Assembly: GCA_049724395.1 (NCBI GenBank)
Contig: JAUGWO010000034.1
Location: 123,451 to 187,450, forward strand
Direction of reading: 5' to 3'
DNA from: Spongospora subterranea f. sp. subterranea
Taxonomy: Eukaryota; Endomyxa: Phytomyxea; Phytomyxea; Plasmodiophorida
Length of the DNA: 64,000 nucleotides
Positions 1-13,175 of this stretch are shown in pieces. Each line of letters starts with the position of its first letter. Position 1 is the stretch's first letter. Position numbers and translations under genes: made by a program. The notes beneath the pieces are model-generated. The model saw nothing but the letters and a program-made list of their open reading frames with translations, ran no database searches and was not told the origin of the DNA.

Positions 1-12
1 ACTAAATAATAT

Positions 13-273
13 TTAATTCCGTCCTTTGAAATCTGCTGGTTCATCAGACAACAAAGTACAGTCCTTCCGTATGTGTAACGGGTTGTTTATCTTCAGAGGG
101 GGGACATGTGCTTGTCCTCTACACTTGTCAACAATAGTGCACTTTTGACGCCAAATGTACTTCTATGTAGCTGGAAAACCTTTGACAAAAGACTCTAACT
201 GGGCCATTTTTTTATATTTGGACAAGGTCTTGAGAGGCAAGGGTTGATTCTCTTTGAGCGAAAAAGCAGCCAT
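13..273 (-). CDS. Unassigned small protein, probably two exons
   Basis: I do not recognise this gene. On the minus strand an ATG at 273 opens a frame beginning MAAFSLKENQPLPLKTLSKY, rich in Lys and Leu. After a short interruption near 170-190 the reading resumes and stays open, ending at a TAA at 13-15 after a Cys/Lys-rich stretch containing KCTIVDKCRGQ. The interruption is only about 17-24 nt between usable GT and AG signals, shorter than the other introns here, so the exon join is uncertain. It would be divergent from the ERGIC3 gene, with about 390 bases between the starts. The total would be near 80 residues with no signal peptide or membrane segment. It could also be the end of a different gene model. 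Confidence 0.3.
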
Positions 274-666
274 AGTGGCAGTGGCTTAGGCTTAAGACAG
301 CAAAAGAAAATTTCGATAGTGTCACATGGTTTTCTCAAATTCGTGCCTGGAAACGAGCGTTGACGAGCCCGAAAGCGTTTTCACATAATAAGATCAATAA
401 AGCAGATTTTTTAGCCGCCTTGCTCCATTTTTGTTTCGTCGATAAAACCGACTTGAATTGCACAAACCGGGTGAACGTGGTTCACGGTACAGCGCAGTTT
501 CTTGAAGGTCGAGACCTCAAGTTCAGACTTCAGACAGCAAACGTGATGAGAGTGTACACTTCAAATCTCTTTAAATCGTCCTTTTTTTAAGTGCGCATAA
601 ACTGCGGCTCGAAATTTGTTTTGTTTGGACAAGGCATATTCGCCAACTGCTGTTGGGTTTTGCGAG
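274..666. other. Intergenic, divergent upstream region
   Basis: I see no convincing gene here. An open frame on the plus strand at 360-590 has no family resemblance and lies in AT-rich sequence. The stretch presumably holds the promoters of the small minus-strand gene and of the ERGIC3 gene. Confidence 0.4.
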
Positions 667-1950
667 ATGTGGCCTGCCATCAAAAAGCTAGATGCGTATC
701 CGAAACTTTCTGAGGCGGTCCAGGTGAAGACCCTGGCAGGCGGAATTGTATCGATATCATCATCCGTTATTATGTTATTGTTATTCTGCTCCGAATTGGT
801 GTATTTTATGTCGCCTGTCACTCGAGATCATCTAGTCGTCGACTCTTCTCGCTCTGAAAAATTACAAATTAATGTTGATCTTTTATTTCCAGCTGTCCCA
901 TGCTCTTGTAAAGAATATGCGAACTTTCTCATTTAGTATGTTCTAATTAAGATTTCAGTGCTCAGTATGGATGTCATGGACGTGACTGGAGTTCCTCAAA
1001 AAGAAGTACTTTCCAAAATATCCAAACATCGAATCGATATCAATGGCAAAGACCTCGGATTGTATGAAATGGAAGCCCAGTTGGGTGGAGTGATGGAGGA
1101 AAAAGTCGTTCTTTCCGTTGCCAACACGACAAAATGCAAAGAGTGCTATGGCGCTGAAGACGTTGAAGGTCAATGTTGCAATACATGTGAAGATGTGAAA
1201 GCGGCATACCGAAAGAAAGGATGGGCGCTGCGATCTCTTGATCATATTGAGCAATGCCAGGAAGTCAGTGCACGGGTCCGCAAAGAATTGGAATTGCATG
1301 AAGGTTGTCAGGTTTCGGGGTACTTGTCTATTGATAAGTCAGCTGGAAATTTTCATTTGGCACCCGGTGACAGTTTTCAAGAGCATCATGCTGAGGATCA
1401 TAATTTAGAGGCGTTTGAGGCTGGGCTTTTCAATGTCAGCCACTTTATCAACCGGTTCTCTTTCGGTGCTGAATATCCAGGTCTTATTAACCCTCTCGAC
1501 GGTGTTGAAAAGGTTGTTGCCGAAGGTGGTGCTATTTTTCAATATTACATCAAGGTTCTAAATTGCTGCAATGACCATCATCGCCCTAAGCTGGGATCGT
1601 AGGTTGTGCCAACGACGTATGAGTATCTAGATGGTCGAACCATTGTCACCAACCAGTTTTCTGTCACCGAACATACTGCTTTTGTTCGGGAACGAGAAGG
1701 GCTTGGGTAAGTCGTCACCTTTTCTTCTTTGCTAATACTTATCTCTAACAGTTTGCCCGGGGTGTTCTTTTTCTTTGACATTTCGCCGATTAAAGTGCAG
1801 TTTAAGGAAGAACGCCGATCATTTTTCCATTTCATGACCCAGCTTTGTGCCATTATTGGAGGGGTTTATACTGTATCGTCACTAGTTGACAAACTCGTAT
1901 ACACGTCGATGAGGACTTTGGAAAAAAACCGAATTGGCAAATTCGGGTAA
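667..1950 (+). CDS. ERGIC3: ER-Golgi intermediate compartment protein 3 (ERGIC3/Erv46 family)
   Basis: This is a cargo receptor that cycles between ER and Golgi in COPII and COPI vesicles, normally as a heteromer with ERGIC2/Erv41. Four exons fit: 667-907, 959-1554, 1603-1706 and 1752-1950, giving 379 residues, the usual family length. The ATG at 667 begins MWPAIKKLDAYPK, matching the family start. A membrane segment follows near residues 25-50. The luminal part has the family Cys motif CYGAE...QCCNTCEDV near residue 160 and the ANRF/GAEYPGLINPLDG region. A second membrane segment (CAIIGGVYTVSSLVDKLVY) lies near the C-terminus. Introns are 51, 48 and 45 nt. The C-terminal tail ends in KFG, so a classical KKXX retrieval signal is not evident. 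Confidence 0.95.
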
Positions 1951-2051
1951 ATCCATTTGCTGGATTCTCTTCGCCAAATTGTATCAGTTCAATTATAAAT
2001 GAGAGAATATGAGTTTTGTATGGTCTGGACAAATTAGGTTACTTCGGGCAC

Positions 2052-5000
2052 ATGCCCCTTCAGCTTGCATTCAATGAGGTGCTAACGAACTCCGCAGAAC
2101 GTCGACCGGCATTGATCACAATGGACACGCCTGGCTTCGCCAGGGCGACACGAAGCGACCTATTCGATCCAGATCTGTCAGAGTATCTCCCTTCCTACAA
2201 GGATATCGACAATCATGTCGACCAGAATGTCAGTGAATCTGTCTACACCGAAGCCGAGCTGGAGCAACTCGATAGTGAATTGGGAATGAATCCACGTAAA
2301 AAAGCCAGGGTCAGTTTTGCACGCTGTTACGTTAAAATTCTGGCGTGACGTTAATTGTCTTCCGTTTATTAGAGGGTACTGCAACGGCGTGACACGTTAC
2401 CAGCTGAACTTGCAAAGAAAATGGGTAACAGCATTCATTGTTATTCAAAGATGATTGCATCAACGACAATTAGGTGAGGCCAATATGATGTTCGTGAATC
2501 ATGAGCTGGTCGGAGCTGCACAGTTATTGCTGGAAATTATCAAAGAGGCGCCGGAAGTACCGGATCCATATCACACGTTGGGATTGGTTTACGAAGCGCT
2601 TGGAAGGCCAAAGCAGGCGCTGCAGGTCAGGTTTGTTCCGGAAATTGTTCTATGTATAATAAGAAGTCTTCCAAAGGTATTTGTCCTTGCAGCTCATTTT
2701 GCGCCTCGTGACGAAGATATGTGGAGACGACTTGCAAATATGTCTCGTGAGCTAGCAGAAACAGAACAGGCTTTACATTGCTTAACGCGGCTGCTCCGGT
2801 ATGGCACCATCAGATTGCGATGCTCTATATCATAGGTTTTCAGCTATAATGGATTTGTTTTGGCGAGATGACTTATCTCGTGTAGATCAATGATTTACAA
2901 AGAAAAGGGCGATGTCAAACATGCTGTGGATGGGTTCAAGCAACTTGTTGCTAAAACACCGAATTGTGCTTTGTATTTGAAGGAATACTGTCCGGTAAGA
3001 TTGCAGTTCTTATAGGCGCAAGTCTCATTGACGTGTAGCTGCTTTTCAAAACTGGCAAAACAAGTGCTGCGCGCCAGCTATTGGAAGAGTATGTCGCTTC
3101 GGCACGTGAAATCCTCTGTGTCAAAGGAAGTTCCCTTTCAGATCAAGAGCGCGTCAGCACATGGGATTTGACTTTACTCAATATGCTGTGTGAGTTGTTA
3201 ATGCAGCAGTCGCATTTTGAGGCAGCAAAAGGTTTCATTAATGAAGTTAGTAAAAGCTGTAATTTAGATTCATCACTTATGATGCCGTTTCAGACCATCG
3301 ACCTCAATCTCTGCATTCAGCTTCCACTTGAATTAATTGTCCGATATGGATTATGCCACCTTCCCAGCTATCACTGTGTCAACGGAGCGGAACAATATCG
3401 CATTGACTCTTTTATTTCAGACGTTTTCAAACTGGAAGTGTCTGATTTTCCTGCCCTGTATCTGGAAGTAAAGGATTCGCCCTACTTTGCGCGTTCTTAC
3501 GTCATGTTGGTGTAACCACTTTTATATTGTAGGTTAGCGATACCTATTGCATGTTCGAACTGCCACACAAAGCACTGAGTACTCTGTTATGTCTGGAGTG
3601 TAAGACACAATTTCATAATTTATTATTTATACCTTACGTTAACCAATGTTTTTGCCAGCTGTAAACGCGTTTAACAACGCCGATCTCTGGATTCGATTAG
3701 CCCGTTGCTATAAAGATTTACCAGATGAGGTTGATGCAACCGTTAGATATTGCATGCGTATTCTTGAGGTCGGTCTCATTTGGCCACCTTTTATCCTTCC
3801 TCATTGTGGTTTTCAAGACACACCCTAGTGATGCTGAATCACGGTTAATTCTTTCTGATGTCTATGATGAGCAAGGAGATAAGGAAAAAGCTATATCCCA
3901 TAGTAGAAATCGGGGCATACAGAGAAGACTCGGTTGTAGACAAAGTTGTAAGCTTTCTTTCCTTTCAAATTTCCGACAAAGTCCGTTGCTGAGGACAGTC
4001 TTTCATCCTTAGCACCATCGTCGAGCTGTCTTGCCTCTAGACAGTCCCGCGATATCGTTGCTGTTTCAGCATTGTCAATTATGTCTGGCTGAATCAAAAT
4101 ACCAGGAGATTATCGACCAGTCTTTCGACAAGATTTCCGAAACTTTAAAGGCTGTATTGACGCGGCGTCGCTTGAATCTCGAACTGGAATTGTCTGCAGG
4201 ACGGGGTTCAGATCCTCCTGTGCGCGTCCGGAGTCTCCCGAGTGTCCTCACGGAAACGGGAGATTTTCTTCAAATTACTACCATTTTGAGTCATGCCCTT
4301 ATTTCAATGGGGCGATTTGATCAGGTGGGGATAAATTTTACCGTAATTTTCAGATATTAATTCATGGTTTTCTTAATATGCCAGGCAAACGCATTGATCA
4401 AGCCGCTGTTACGTTTTGATTGGCCCAGCAATGTTATTGACCAATTCCGCAACCTTCGATGTCTTGCCATCGATCTTTTTTGTCATCGGAAAGACTACAA
4501 TAGAGCATATGTTCAAGTACTTCACTCATTACTGTTACTACGAGTAACATTAATTCCGTCATGGTAGGTGACCAACGCCATTTTAGATGTTCCGCACGCA
4601 GTCTCCGCGTCACCGTTAATGCAAATTCTTGGGACAATTTTGTTTCGCCTGAATTATCCAGAAAAGTCGCGGCGATTTCTCGATCGAATCATCGCCAAAC
4701 ATCCAGAATGTATGGTTTTCCGTGTCATCTTGGGACATTTTGCCGTTATGAAACGCAGCTATGGTAACCGATATTTGCAGTGCGAATATCTCTGAAATCG
4801 TTTTAGGAGGCGCGTGTCGTGAATATTTACATGCACTTTCAATGTCACCTGTTCCTCTAAATTCGTCACTTTGTATATTATAATATGGTTTCTCATGCTA
4901 AATTCTCTAATGAGTTTTAGGTTTTTTCACCGCGGTTGCTCTGCTCCAGCGTTCACAGAGCCCTTCGGTTTCGAATAGAAACTTCCTGTTAATTCGCCTC

Positions 5001-5381
5001 GTTTTCGCTTTTTTTTGCTTATATCAGAAAATCAAACCGGGCACCTCATGCTTTATACAATCTCGGTAGAGCGTTCCATAGTGTTGGTATCAATCATATT
5101 GCCGAGAAATATTATAAAGAGGTTGGGTTTGTTGAATGGTTGTTGAAAGACATGTTATTTAATTCATCTAGGCAATCTCGGGTGCAAAAAGGATAAGAAT
5201 GTCGACTGACGTTTCTGAGCCAGTGTCCTCTGATTTTTTATTTCCTTTAACGACCTCAGCTAAATCGTCCAACGAAGAATTTATCGCAAAGAATGCAGCG
5301 TTCAATTTGAGCCTGATCTACAGGTCTTCAGGTGCAACTGAGCTTGCTGCGCGTTTATTAAATCAATTTATCAAGTTTTGA
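2052..5381 (+). CDS. GTF3C3: Transcription factor IIIC subunit, TFIIIC102/Tfc4-like TPR protein
   Basis: This TPR subunit of TFIIIC links DNA-bound TFIIIC to TFIIIB at tRNA and 5S genes in the nucleus. The gene is cut by many short introns; early exons fit at 2052-2309, 2373-2424, 2474-2625, 2677-2798, 2886-2994 and from 3039. An acidic N-terminus is followed by tandem TPR units such as LLLEIIKEAPEVPDPYHTLG, LAAHFAPRDEDMWRRLANMS and a later ADLWIRLARCYKDL. Late exons carry HALYNLGRAFHSVGINHIA and NAAFNLSLIYRSSGATELAA, close to the conserved family C-terminus. It starts about 100 bases after the ERGIC3 stop. An alternative in-frame start is 2121 (MDTPGFARATRS), which I cannot exclude. It ends 71 bases from the convergent SCC2 gene. 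Confidence 0.9.
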
Positions 5382-5452
5382 TATGGAGATTCCGAAGGTG
5401 CGCATTGCATTTTCACAGTCGGAATTTTTTTACTAACAATAAATGGGCTAGT

Positions 5453-8400
5453 TTAATGTATAGATTGATACGACAATGAAATTGGAACAGGGAAACCTAG
5501 TTCGTTAACCGTCGCCGTTTGTTTGACCTTGATGTCTTCCTGGTTAAAGGGAGGAGCTTCGAAACTGCTGTCTCCCTCACTGTCATCGCCACCGTTTTGC
5601 CGAGAAGTGTCACGCTCTGCTGGGACGTTTCTATTTTCATTGTGAAGTGCATTGGCATTGCTGACATCAATTATTGTCGAATTTGCGATTCCGGAAGAAG
5701 CGCGACGTTTGCCTCGTTGTTTCGGTGCATATTCCAGCTTAAGCTGCGTTGTATCATTAGCGGAGAGCTCCCGGAACTAATGGCGCTCAGTGTGCGGCAA
5801 AAAAGAAGCGTTACTCACATACATGCAAATAGCGTGCCTGAAGGTTGCTCAAAGATTCTGATGAAGATATAGATACGATGGGAGGAGCCACGAAATGAGG
5901 AGCATTTTCCTTGCGAACGCAAACAATTCCTGTTTTGTTGTGAGGGTTCCAATCTTCCAGTCGAGCATTAACGATAGCAAAAGCATCCTATTAAAGACTA
6001 GATAAAACGGCTAAATAGATGGACAATTAGTGGTACCTGTAGATACTTTTTCAAAAGCAGCAGTACAACTACTTTATCTGCTTCTTTACAATATAGTCGA
6101 ATAAGGTCGAGCGAATCTTTATCAGGAAGACCTTCGGTTGCAGCTTTGAATCTCGGATGAAGATACGAATCAATGACCGCAGCACTCGTTCCTGGAAAAG
6201 GTGGATGAAGCGCCAATGAGATATCAAAACAGCGATGATTCGACGTTCAAAAAACCAACCAATAATTCTGTTGAGGTGAAAAATCAAATGTAAGGGACTG
6301 TCATTCTGAAATGGCATTCCGGCAAGCATTGTTGCAACAAAATCGACCGGGAGAGGGTTGCGCTCTCGGTCGGAGAAGGTTACAGAACCGTCCATGCCAC
6401 TGAGATGCAAAATTCCCAATAAAAACACTGGAGTATTAATTGACACCTATATGACAGTTTTAAAAGCATGTCGAGAAAATGAAAAATGCGATACTTTTTG
6501 ATAAAGAGTAAAGAAGCGGAGGAGCCCATCGGGGTATTCACCGTTAAACAGGTCCAAAGGCTGCGGTCTCAAGTGTTTCTACGATGAATAAACAAGTGAT
6601 AAATTGAGGGGTTAAACAGAAGACAAACCTGAAAGGAAAACACAAGCTTGATACCGTCAATAGCACCATTCCTGACCATATCAGGAAAGCTGGTCGACAG
6701 TAGGTTTAGCTGTGACAAAGCACCTTCTACGATTTCTTCCTCCGTATCCGTGCATAATGCGATTAGCGAAGGAATACAACGATTTGGATTTACAAAACGT
6801 TGCTGAATCAACAGCCTAGATACGCTCAAAAACCCACTTCGAACCTGAAAGCGAATTATCAGCTACTTAAAATCGACTTTCTAAAACAAGACTGGCCTCA
6901 GGTCGATCAGAAACAGCAAGCCTTAAAAGAAGAGGTAGCAAGTTCTGAAACACCCCAAGTACGGCACCAGAGTCAGCTTGAAGATCAGACTTCCTCGGAA
7001 TAGATGAAAAAGACAAAACACCAGATATTCGTCTCTTATCAGTGCATGATTTCGATTCTTGAAGGTACTAAACTTTGCATCATGACAAGAATAAACACAT
7101 CATTTTAATTTACCCACCTGCAAATGATCATCTTCGCTTTGAAGAAAATCGGCAAGACTCCGCAGAGTTTGAGCTTGAATCTGATATGGCGTCTCTGTAG
7201 AAGAAATAGCGGCTTGGATCATAGGATAGGCTTTCAAAATCAATCCAGGATTTCTGCTGAAAACGAATACAAGTCCCTGAATGGCTATTTTGCAAACCAC
7301 TGTCATAGGAATAAGAAAATATATGATAGGTGGCAGAAAATTTTACATGGATCTGAACATTTATAGAAGTCGTGATATATTTCAACTATGGCATCAGTGT
7401 CCAATGAATCTAAAAACGGGCTATTAAAAGCAGAACAATAACATTAGACGTAACGAGTGAAATACCATCATTCCGTCTTTCAAATTCGAAATAACGAACG
7501 AGTAGACCCACAGATAGAAGAGATCTGATCAATGATCGTCTAATCACATCAGTGAATACATGTTCCGATCTGTACTTCGAAAGATACGATAGAAACGACG
7601 AAAGTAACTGTCTAGGAACAGCATCCATATTCATCTAACGTTTCAAAACGGCATTAAGAATCAATGTCACGACACCACGGCAGAACGTTACATGTTGAGA
7701 AAGAACGCAAAGGCATGGCATTGCGGTCAACAAGACAACAGTGCTCTGTCGCATGACAAGATCCTTCAAATCGGTAAGCAGGTTTGTTAAAAACCGAGGG
7801 CGTAAACTTGGCGCAACAGGCAAGGACATGAACAAGATGCTGCAGATCAAGCTGACTCTGGTTTGATCATTTCCTTGCGCTTAAGCATTGTTAGACAACC
7901 ATCGACACGAACAAAAACACAAAAACCATTACCTGAAGAGGATTGTTTTAAGCACGGTTGAAGAGTAACAAGATGTGGCGATAGCAGCACTGGTCTTGCG
8001 ATGCAAAACACATGTAAAGTTCGGACATGGTGAAGTATTTTGGCAGAGATTTCCAGTGATATCATATCCTTGAAAAAATTTGAGCAGTGTAACAACCAAT
8101 ATACAAAGCTGAAACCTGAATAATACAGGTGCATATATCGCTGCATACAAGCATCAGCGACGAGCCATCGACGTCGGCATCAGAGTTATCAGAGGATGAC
8201 AGCATGGAAAAAATCAAATTCGATAGCCAATCCGTCGACGGGAGAAACGCGACCACTTCCACCTATGCAAAATTAAATCATTGATAACCACACCGAGATT
8301 GCAAGAAACGAACAATTCGCTGGGTCATTCTTGTGAAGCAGTTTGTAAATATAATTTCGCCCAATTCTGTCAACGGATTAGCAAATCAGAGTGAGCAATA

Positions 8401-11400
8401 GCGATAAAAAATAACCTGGGCCGTTTCTTCGAGAGCAGACTTTGATATAGTCTAAAAACCACATTTGTTGGAACGCTTGCAGGACCATTGTACGAATCGA
8501 TAACTCATCGTTCGAACGGCTAATTAAATTTGCGCATATTTCTGTATATTTTGAATGACCAGGTAGCGATATGCAGATATCACGAAGAATTTTAACACTA
8601 AGCAAAAATCAAACCTCTGCACGAAGAGATCCCCGACAGTGTTTACCATCGCTTTCGTACGCTCAAGCCTTTGTCGCGAAGCCGCGCGACAATTACCGGA
8701 TAATATTGCTCAGCAAGTACTAGCCGTGACAGCATCTTTTTTCCAAGAAGTTCAACAGCAGCTTCTCTAACAGAAGAAGCTCTATCCTAAATCCAACCCG
8801 ATTGAGAACAAAAGAGAAGAGAAGGGAGAACGAAGATGGTAAACCTGGACTGCGGCAGATATAGCACGCATCACGTATTCTCGCTCGAGAATTTGCACAT
8901 TTATATGTACAACCGAAGATATAGCCTAAAGGTATGTAACTGGGCCATAACATGACGCAATAAATGACACTGACCTTTATAACTCGAGACCTCATCGTTG
9001 GCTGTTTATCTGTGAGAGCGTTTATCAACACCTAAACATATTTCCTAAATTGAGTTAGATATCCCGGTTTCGACAAGCAAACCTTGAGCAGATTATCCTG
9101 ATCATGCAGCAGCGAATGTCTGTACGAAATGATGCGGAATATTCTCAACACGTGAACCAAGGCCGTCATTGACGACGCCTCGTTGTACAGGTCCCAACTA
9201 GGAGGAAGTTGATTCGGATCAAATTGCAAGCAAAAGATATCAAGTCCCTAAATCAAAACAAGGGTATCAGGTGTAAAGAAGAAATAACGGGGCCAAACCT
9301 CACATTTGCCGACGATGACGGTAGATGATTCGACGCCCACTGAGCAAGAACAAACTGTCTTGCAAGTTGGACATCCCGTCCGGATTGTTTGACGGTAAGG
9401 AAGTTAACAGCAATCTGATAAAGAAGATCGTCTTCGGAAAGTTCAACACTTGAATCTCCTTCAGAAATTTTGCCAAGCTGTAATAGTGAAACCTATAAAC
9501 TTTTTAATTGAAGAAAACAATTAATATACCTTGCTACTAGTACCATTTTCGCTCGTTGAGCTTCAATATGACGCCGAAGGCTGCATGAGGCACAGATCCA
9601 CGATTCAGGGATTTTTTCAGCAATTATTTGAACGCAATTCCCGTGAAACCATTGATGACAATCGTCACAGTCCAACTATGCGTACAGTGAATAAAAGTCA
9701 CATTGGTGAGCGTTGCTTAAGCGTACCATTAGCTCCTCTTGCAAAGCGCCACGGCCACACTCACAAGCCACTTTTTCTTCAGCGTCGTTAACAACATTCC
9801 CAAGAGGATTAAATTGTGTTGTCCGAGGCCTCATCATTTGAACATCGTTTCCAACAGAGGCAACATGACTCTGTAGTCGGCTCAAAATATGGCCAAACAT
9901 TTCTACAGCTAACACGCGAATATTGCTGCAACTCTGGATTCTAGTACGTCAAATCACTTTCTGGGATAATGCAACCACAATTTACCTCTTTTGATAAAGA
10001 GCTTCTTAGACTTAATAACAGCGCATTCAATGTCAACTCAGCCGCAGGCCACAATGGATGAAACAAGCACAACAGCACATTATCGACAAATCCATTAAGA
10101 ATCGCTCGAGAGTCAGATATTGCATTACCAGGCTTGAAAGAGATTTTCAAAATCGCAATAATCTAAGACGGAGTAAAGAACCAATGAGAGATCATTATGA
10201 GAAGCAGATCATACCAAAGTTCTGCAATGGCGCTGGCTTTCCTCATAAGGAATCACAGCATACTTTCTAACCAACTCAGTTGGAGACGGGTCGCCAATCG
10301 AGACTGCCTGCGGTCGGTCGATATAAATTCCAGCAGTACACTGAATATACAGTAAAGCGAGGGCAACTGGAACCTGTACTTGGTTTCAAAATAACAATTT
10401 AACATTAAGAATAAGTTTTACTTGTACGTTCACTGCACTGTCATAAGAACCACTTTTTCTGAGTAGTTCCGGGTCGCAAATCATCGTCGAAACCTGTACA
10501 AAGTTACTCAGAGAAAATATCAGCAATATATACCGCTTGCCTGTTCAATAACGACGTCTCGTAAATTCGGATAATGCATAAAACAGCCTACTAAAAGTGG
10601 AATAACACTCGTTTTTGAATCAGCTTGCCGAGGGCAGCGAAGCAATACATAAGAAAAATTGATGACAGAGAGAATCTGACATTCAGAGCAAACTTCGCGA
10701 GTAATAAATCGATAAAGCTGTTGCAATAACTCGCATAACGTGCGGCAGATAAGCGTGAATGTCTTGGATGAAGACAGCCAATAGGAATCATTAGGGCCTC
10801 CAGCCTGATTCACGTTAAAAAAGCGAACATGTTCAATAACGTCCATACTTTGGGGCGGAGAGAGATGTCGAAGATGGGGGCAATAGTACGCGTTGCATGG
10901 ACCTTCACTAGCATTAGGATTTTCTCAAGCACATCATCGGACACAAGGGAGCGGTTTATCTTCTCAGTGTTCATTATCACTTTCAACATCAACATCAATA
11001 AGTTTCTTCTAATGAATGAACCAGTAACTCATTCATACCCAGAGCAATTACAGAAGCTTTGAGCGATTTCAATAGAGAGAGTACCGCCTGTAAAAAAATT
11101 AGCAGTATTTAGATAAAAATATCAGTTGAAACTACATTGACTAACCTCAGAATGATTTTCAATCGACACATCGTGAATGGCAACACCGAAACAGGATTCA
11201 ATTTGCATGCTAATCAACGTCAAGAGATCCATTAGAATTCCAACAGGAACATCTGGCATGTGGAGTTCACGTATCGCATGGCAAACAGTATTTTCCCAGC
11301 ATAACTGATTTGCCGACACTGATGACAAAAATTGAGTGAATCGCGAGAAGAAAACCGCGAAACCACGCGTCCAACCTCCTTGTAGAGGAATACTTTTGGG

Positions 11401-11904
11401 GTCATCGTTCAGAAATCGCTCGACAAACAACTGACTATAAGTGCCAAAATCCATTGTCAAATGGCTTGAGCTCTTGGAAGGAGAATCAAGAGCAGGTTTT
11501 TGGGTGCCTACTGAGCCTGAGCTTAAAGTGCAAAAAAAACCAAACAGGCCCGACTTGTACGAGGATTCCCTCCAACGGCGCCAACTCTACTGACAAACGC
11601 CTTGATAGCACGAGCGGCCACCGGACCCAATCGTGGATCGGAGGTACCGATGGATGTAGAAGTCCCGACACTGCGAGCAGGAATTAAATAATAAACGGCA
11701 TAAGATGGTATCGTACCTTATACTTTTCAATGCAGATTCCTGCTTCGAAAAAGCATTCAGGTCAACATCGCCAAGGGCGACGAAGATTGGCTTAAAAGCG
11801 GGAAACCCTGCTGACGGGATCTCAATTGCTTCGGCAACAGGGTACGGCTGCCCAAACCCAATCGTAGCAGCCATTGCTGTTTTGCCATTTTTATCATTCA
11901 GCAT
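5453..11904 (-). CDS. SCC2: Cohesin loading factor SCC2/Nipped-B with PHD finger
   Basis: The product loads cohesin onto chromosomes together with SCC4/MAU2. The gene has many small exons on the minus strand. Near 9.5-9.9 kb it encodes a zinc finger of PHD type: a CECG pair followed by CDDCHQWFHGNCV and WICASC. Such a finger is known in plant SCC2 proteins. Long HEAT-repeat segments follow. The piece at 6569-6829 (NPNRCIPSLIALCTDTEEEI) matches the conserved Nipped-B C-terminal domain, and the LLLLKKYLQ region near 6040 matches the following motif. The last exons encode an acidic, low-complexity tail ending at 5453. The N-terminus at 11904 begins MLNDKNGKTAMAATIGFG and is weakly conserved, so the true start is less certain than the rest. 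Confidence 0.85.
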
Positions 11905-13175
11905 TATGACGACGATTCAAAAGCTGAACCGATAACAAAATTGCTGAGAATGCGTATCGGTGATATGCTAATGACACTGCATCAACGTTTACGATACTAG
12001 CAATACAGCAGTACAGCACTTCTGGTATCAAGTATGAACAGAAGAGCGTCAAACTGCAGACTCAACGACGTCTACTGCTTGCAAAGGACGGCAGTGCAAG
12101 GCATTCCCAGATTCACCTACCACAGTCCAAACGATGACAATGAAACTGCGTAGCGAAGGCTTGTATCTACATCGGCGAAGAATCTTGAAATTCAAGTTGA
12201 AAACAAAACAGTACACAGTTATATGCTCCAATTCGTTATGCCTGTTTTATTTCATGACAGATTTATACAGCTAATCTTGACTCTGTCATAATGTTGCTCA
12301 TCCGCAAGTTTGTGCATCTATTGTCAGCTCAGTATTTGGCAATTCTTCAATCGCAACTCAATTCCACAACATTTTTTGAAGAGATAAGTGTCTAACGTTG
12401 CGACTGCTTAAAACTAGATGCGATGCTGAGATCGGGCGGAGGCAAAGAAGAATGTGAGCACAACTCTACATAACCCAAGTGTGACACCTAACAGACCATG
12501 TTGATATGAACAGAGAGGGCGAGGATGAAACCTCCTGAAAACCGACGTGGAACACGAGGGTTAGTGAAGCCGACCCGACAATTTAGTGAAACATTCAACA
12601 GAGGTGACAACAAGGCACAATAGCGTAACTCCATGAAAGCGCCCCAGGCACCTCCATTAGATTGAAAAAATCTAATGAAAGTGCTCGCCGTTGCCGTCAT
12701 CGGGACCGGAAATTAGATAACAGGAAGTAGCGTCCAAAAAAGGATTTCCCTCACCCCTTCCAGGGTTTGTGCTAATGAGCTGGTGATCACCCCAGGCTGT
12801 GAAACCGTGCAGCTAATGCAAATTGGTTGGTTTGCTTTCAGTGTCGTTTACCGATCCGTCATTAAAATTTAGCGACAGCTGAATTTTCATTAGCGCATGT
12901 TTAACTTGGTAAAGGGGCATTTTCACAGAACCACTGGTAACAGGGTCGTTACTTTGTCGAAGAAAACCAGAACATAGATACAGGGTTTTGCCTGCCTGTC
13001 AAACGTTTGAACCGTATGTAGACGAAATTTCTGTATGCACTGCTTCATTTGACTTGAAGGCAATTAATTCGTAGCATTGTTTCAAACCATTTGCACGTCC
13101 AGAGGGAGGAAACCGGCAAAAAAAAAGGGAATTCGGTAAATCTATTTTCATTTGATTTTCGGAATAAGGCATTTT
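11905..13175. other. Long intergenic region, no supported gene
   Basis: This 1.27-kb stretch lies upstream of SCC2 and downstream of AP-4 mu. Short frames occur on the minus strand (for example 12488-12700), but none resembles a family and splice-linked continuation is not evident. I looked for U1, U2 and U6 snRNA core motifs and saw none. Confidence 0.4.

Noticed and set aside
11905-13175. Possible snRNA gene
   Set aside because: No U1, U2, U4, U5 or U6 core motif could be found on either strand.
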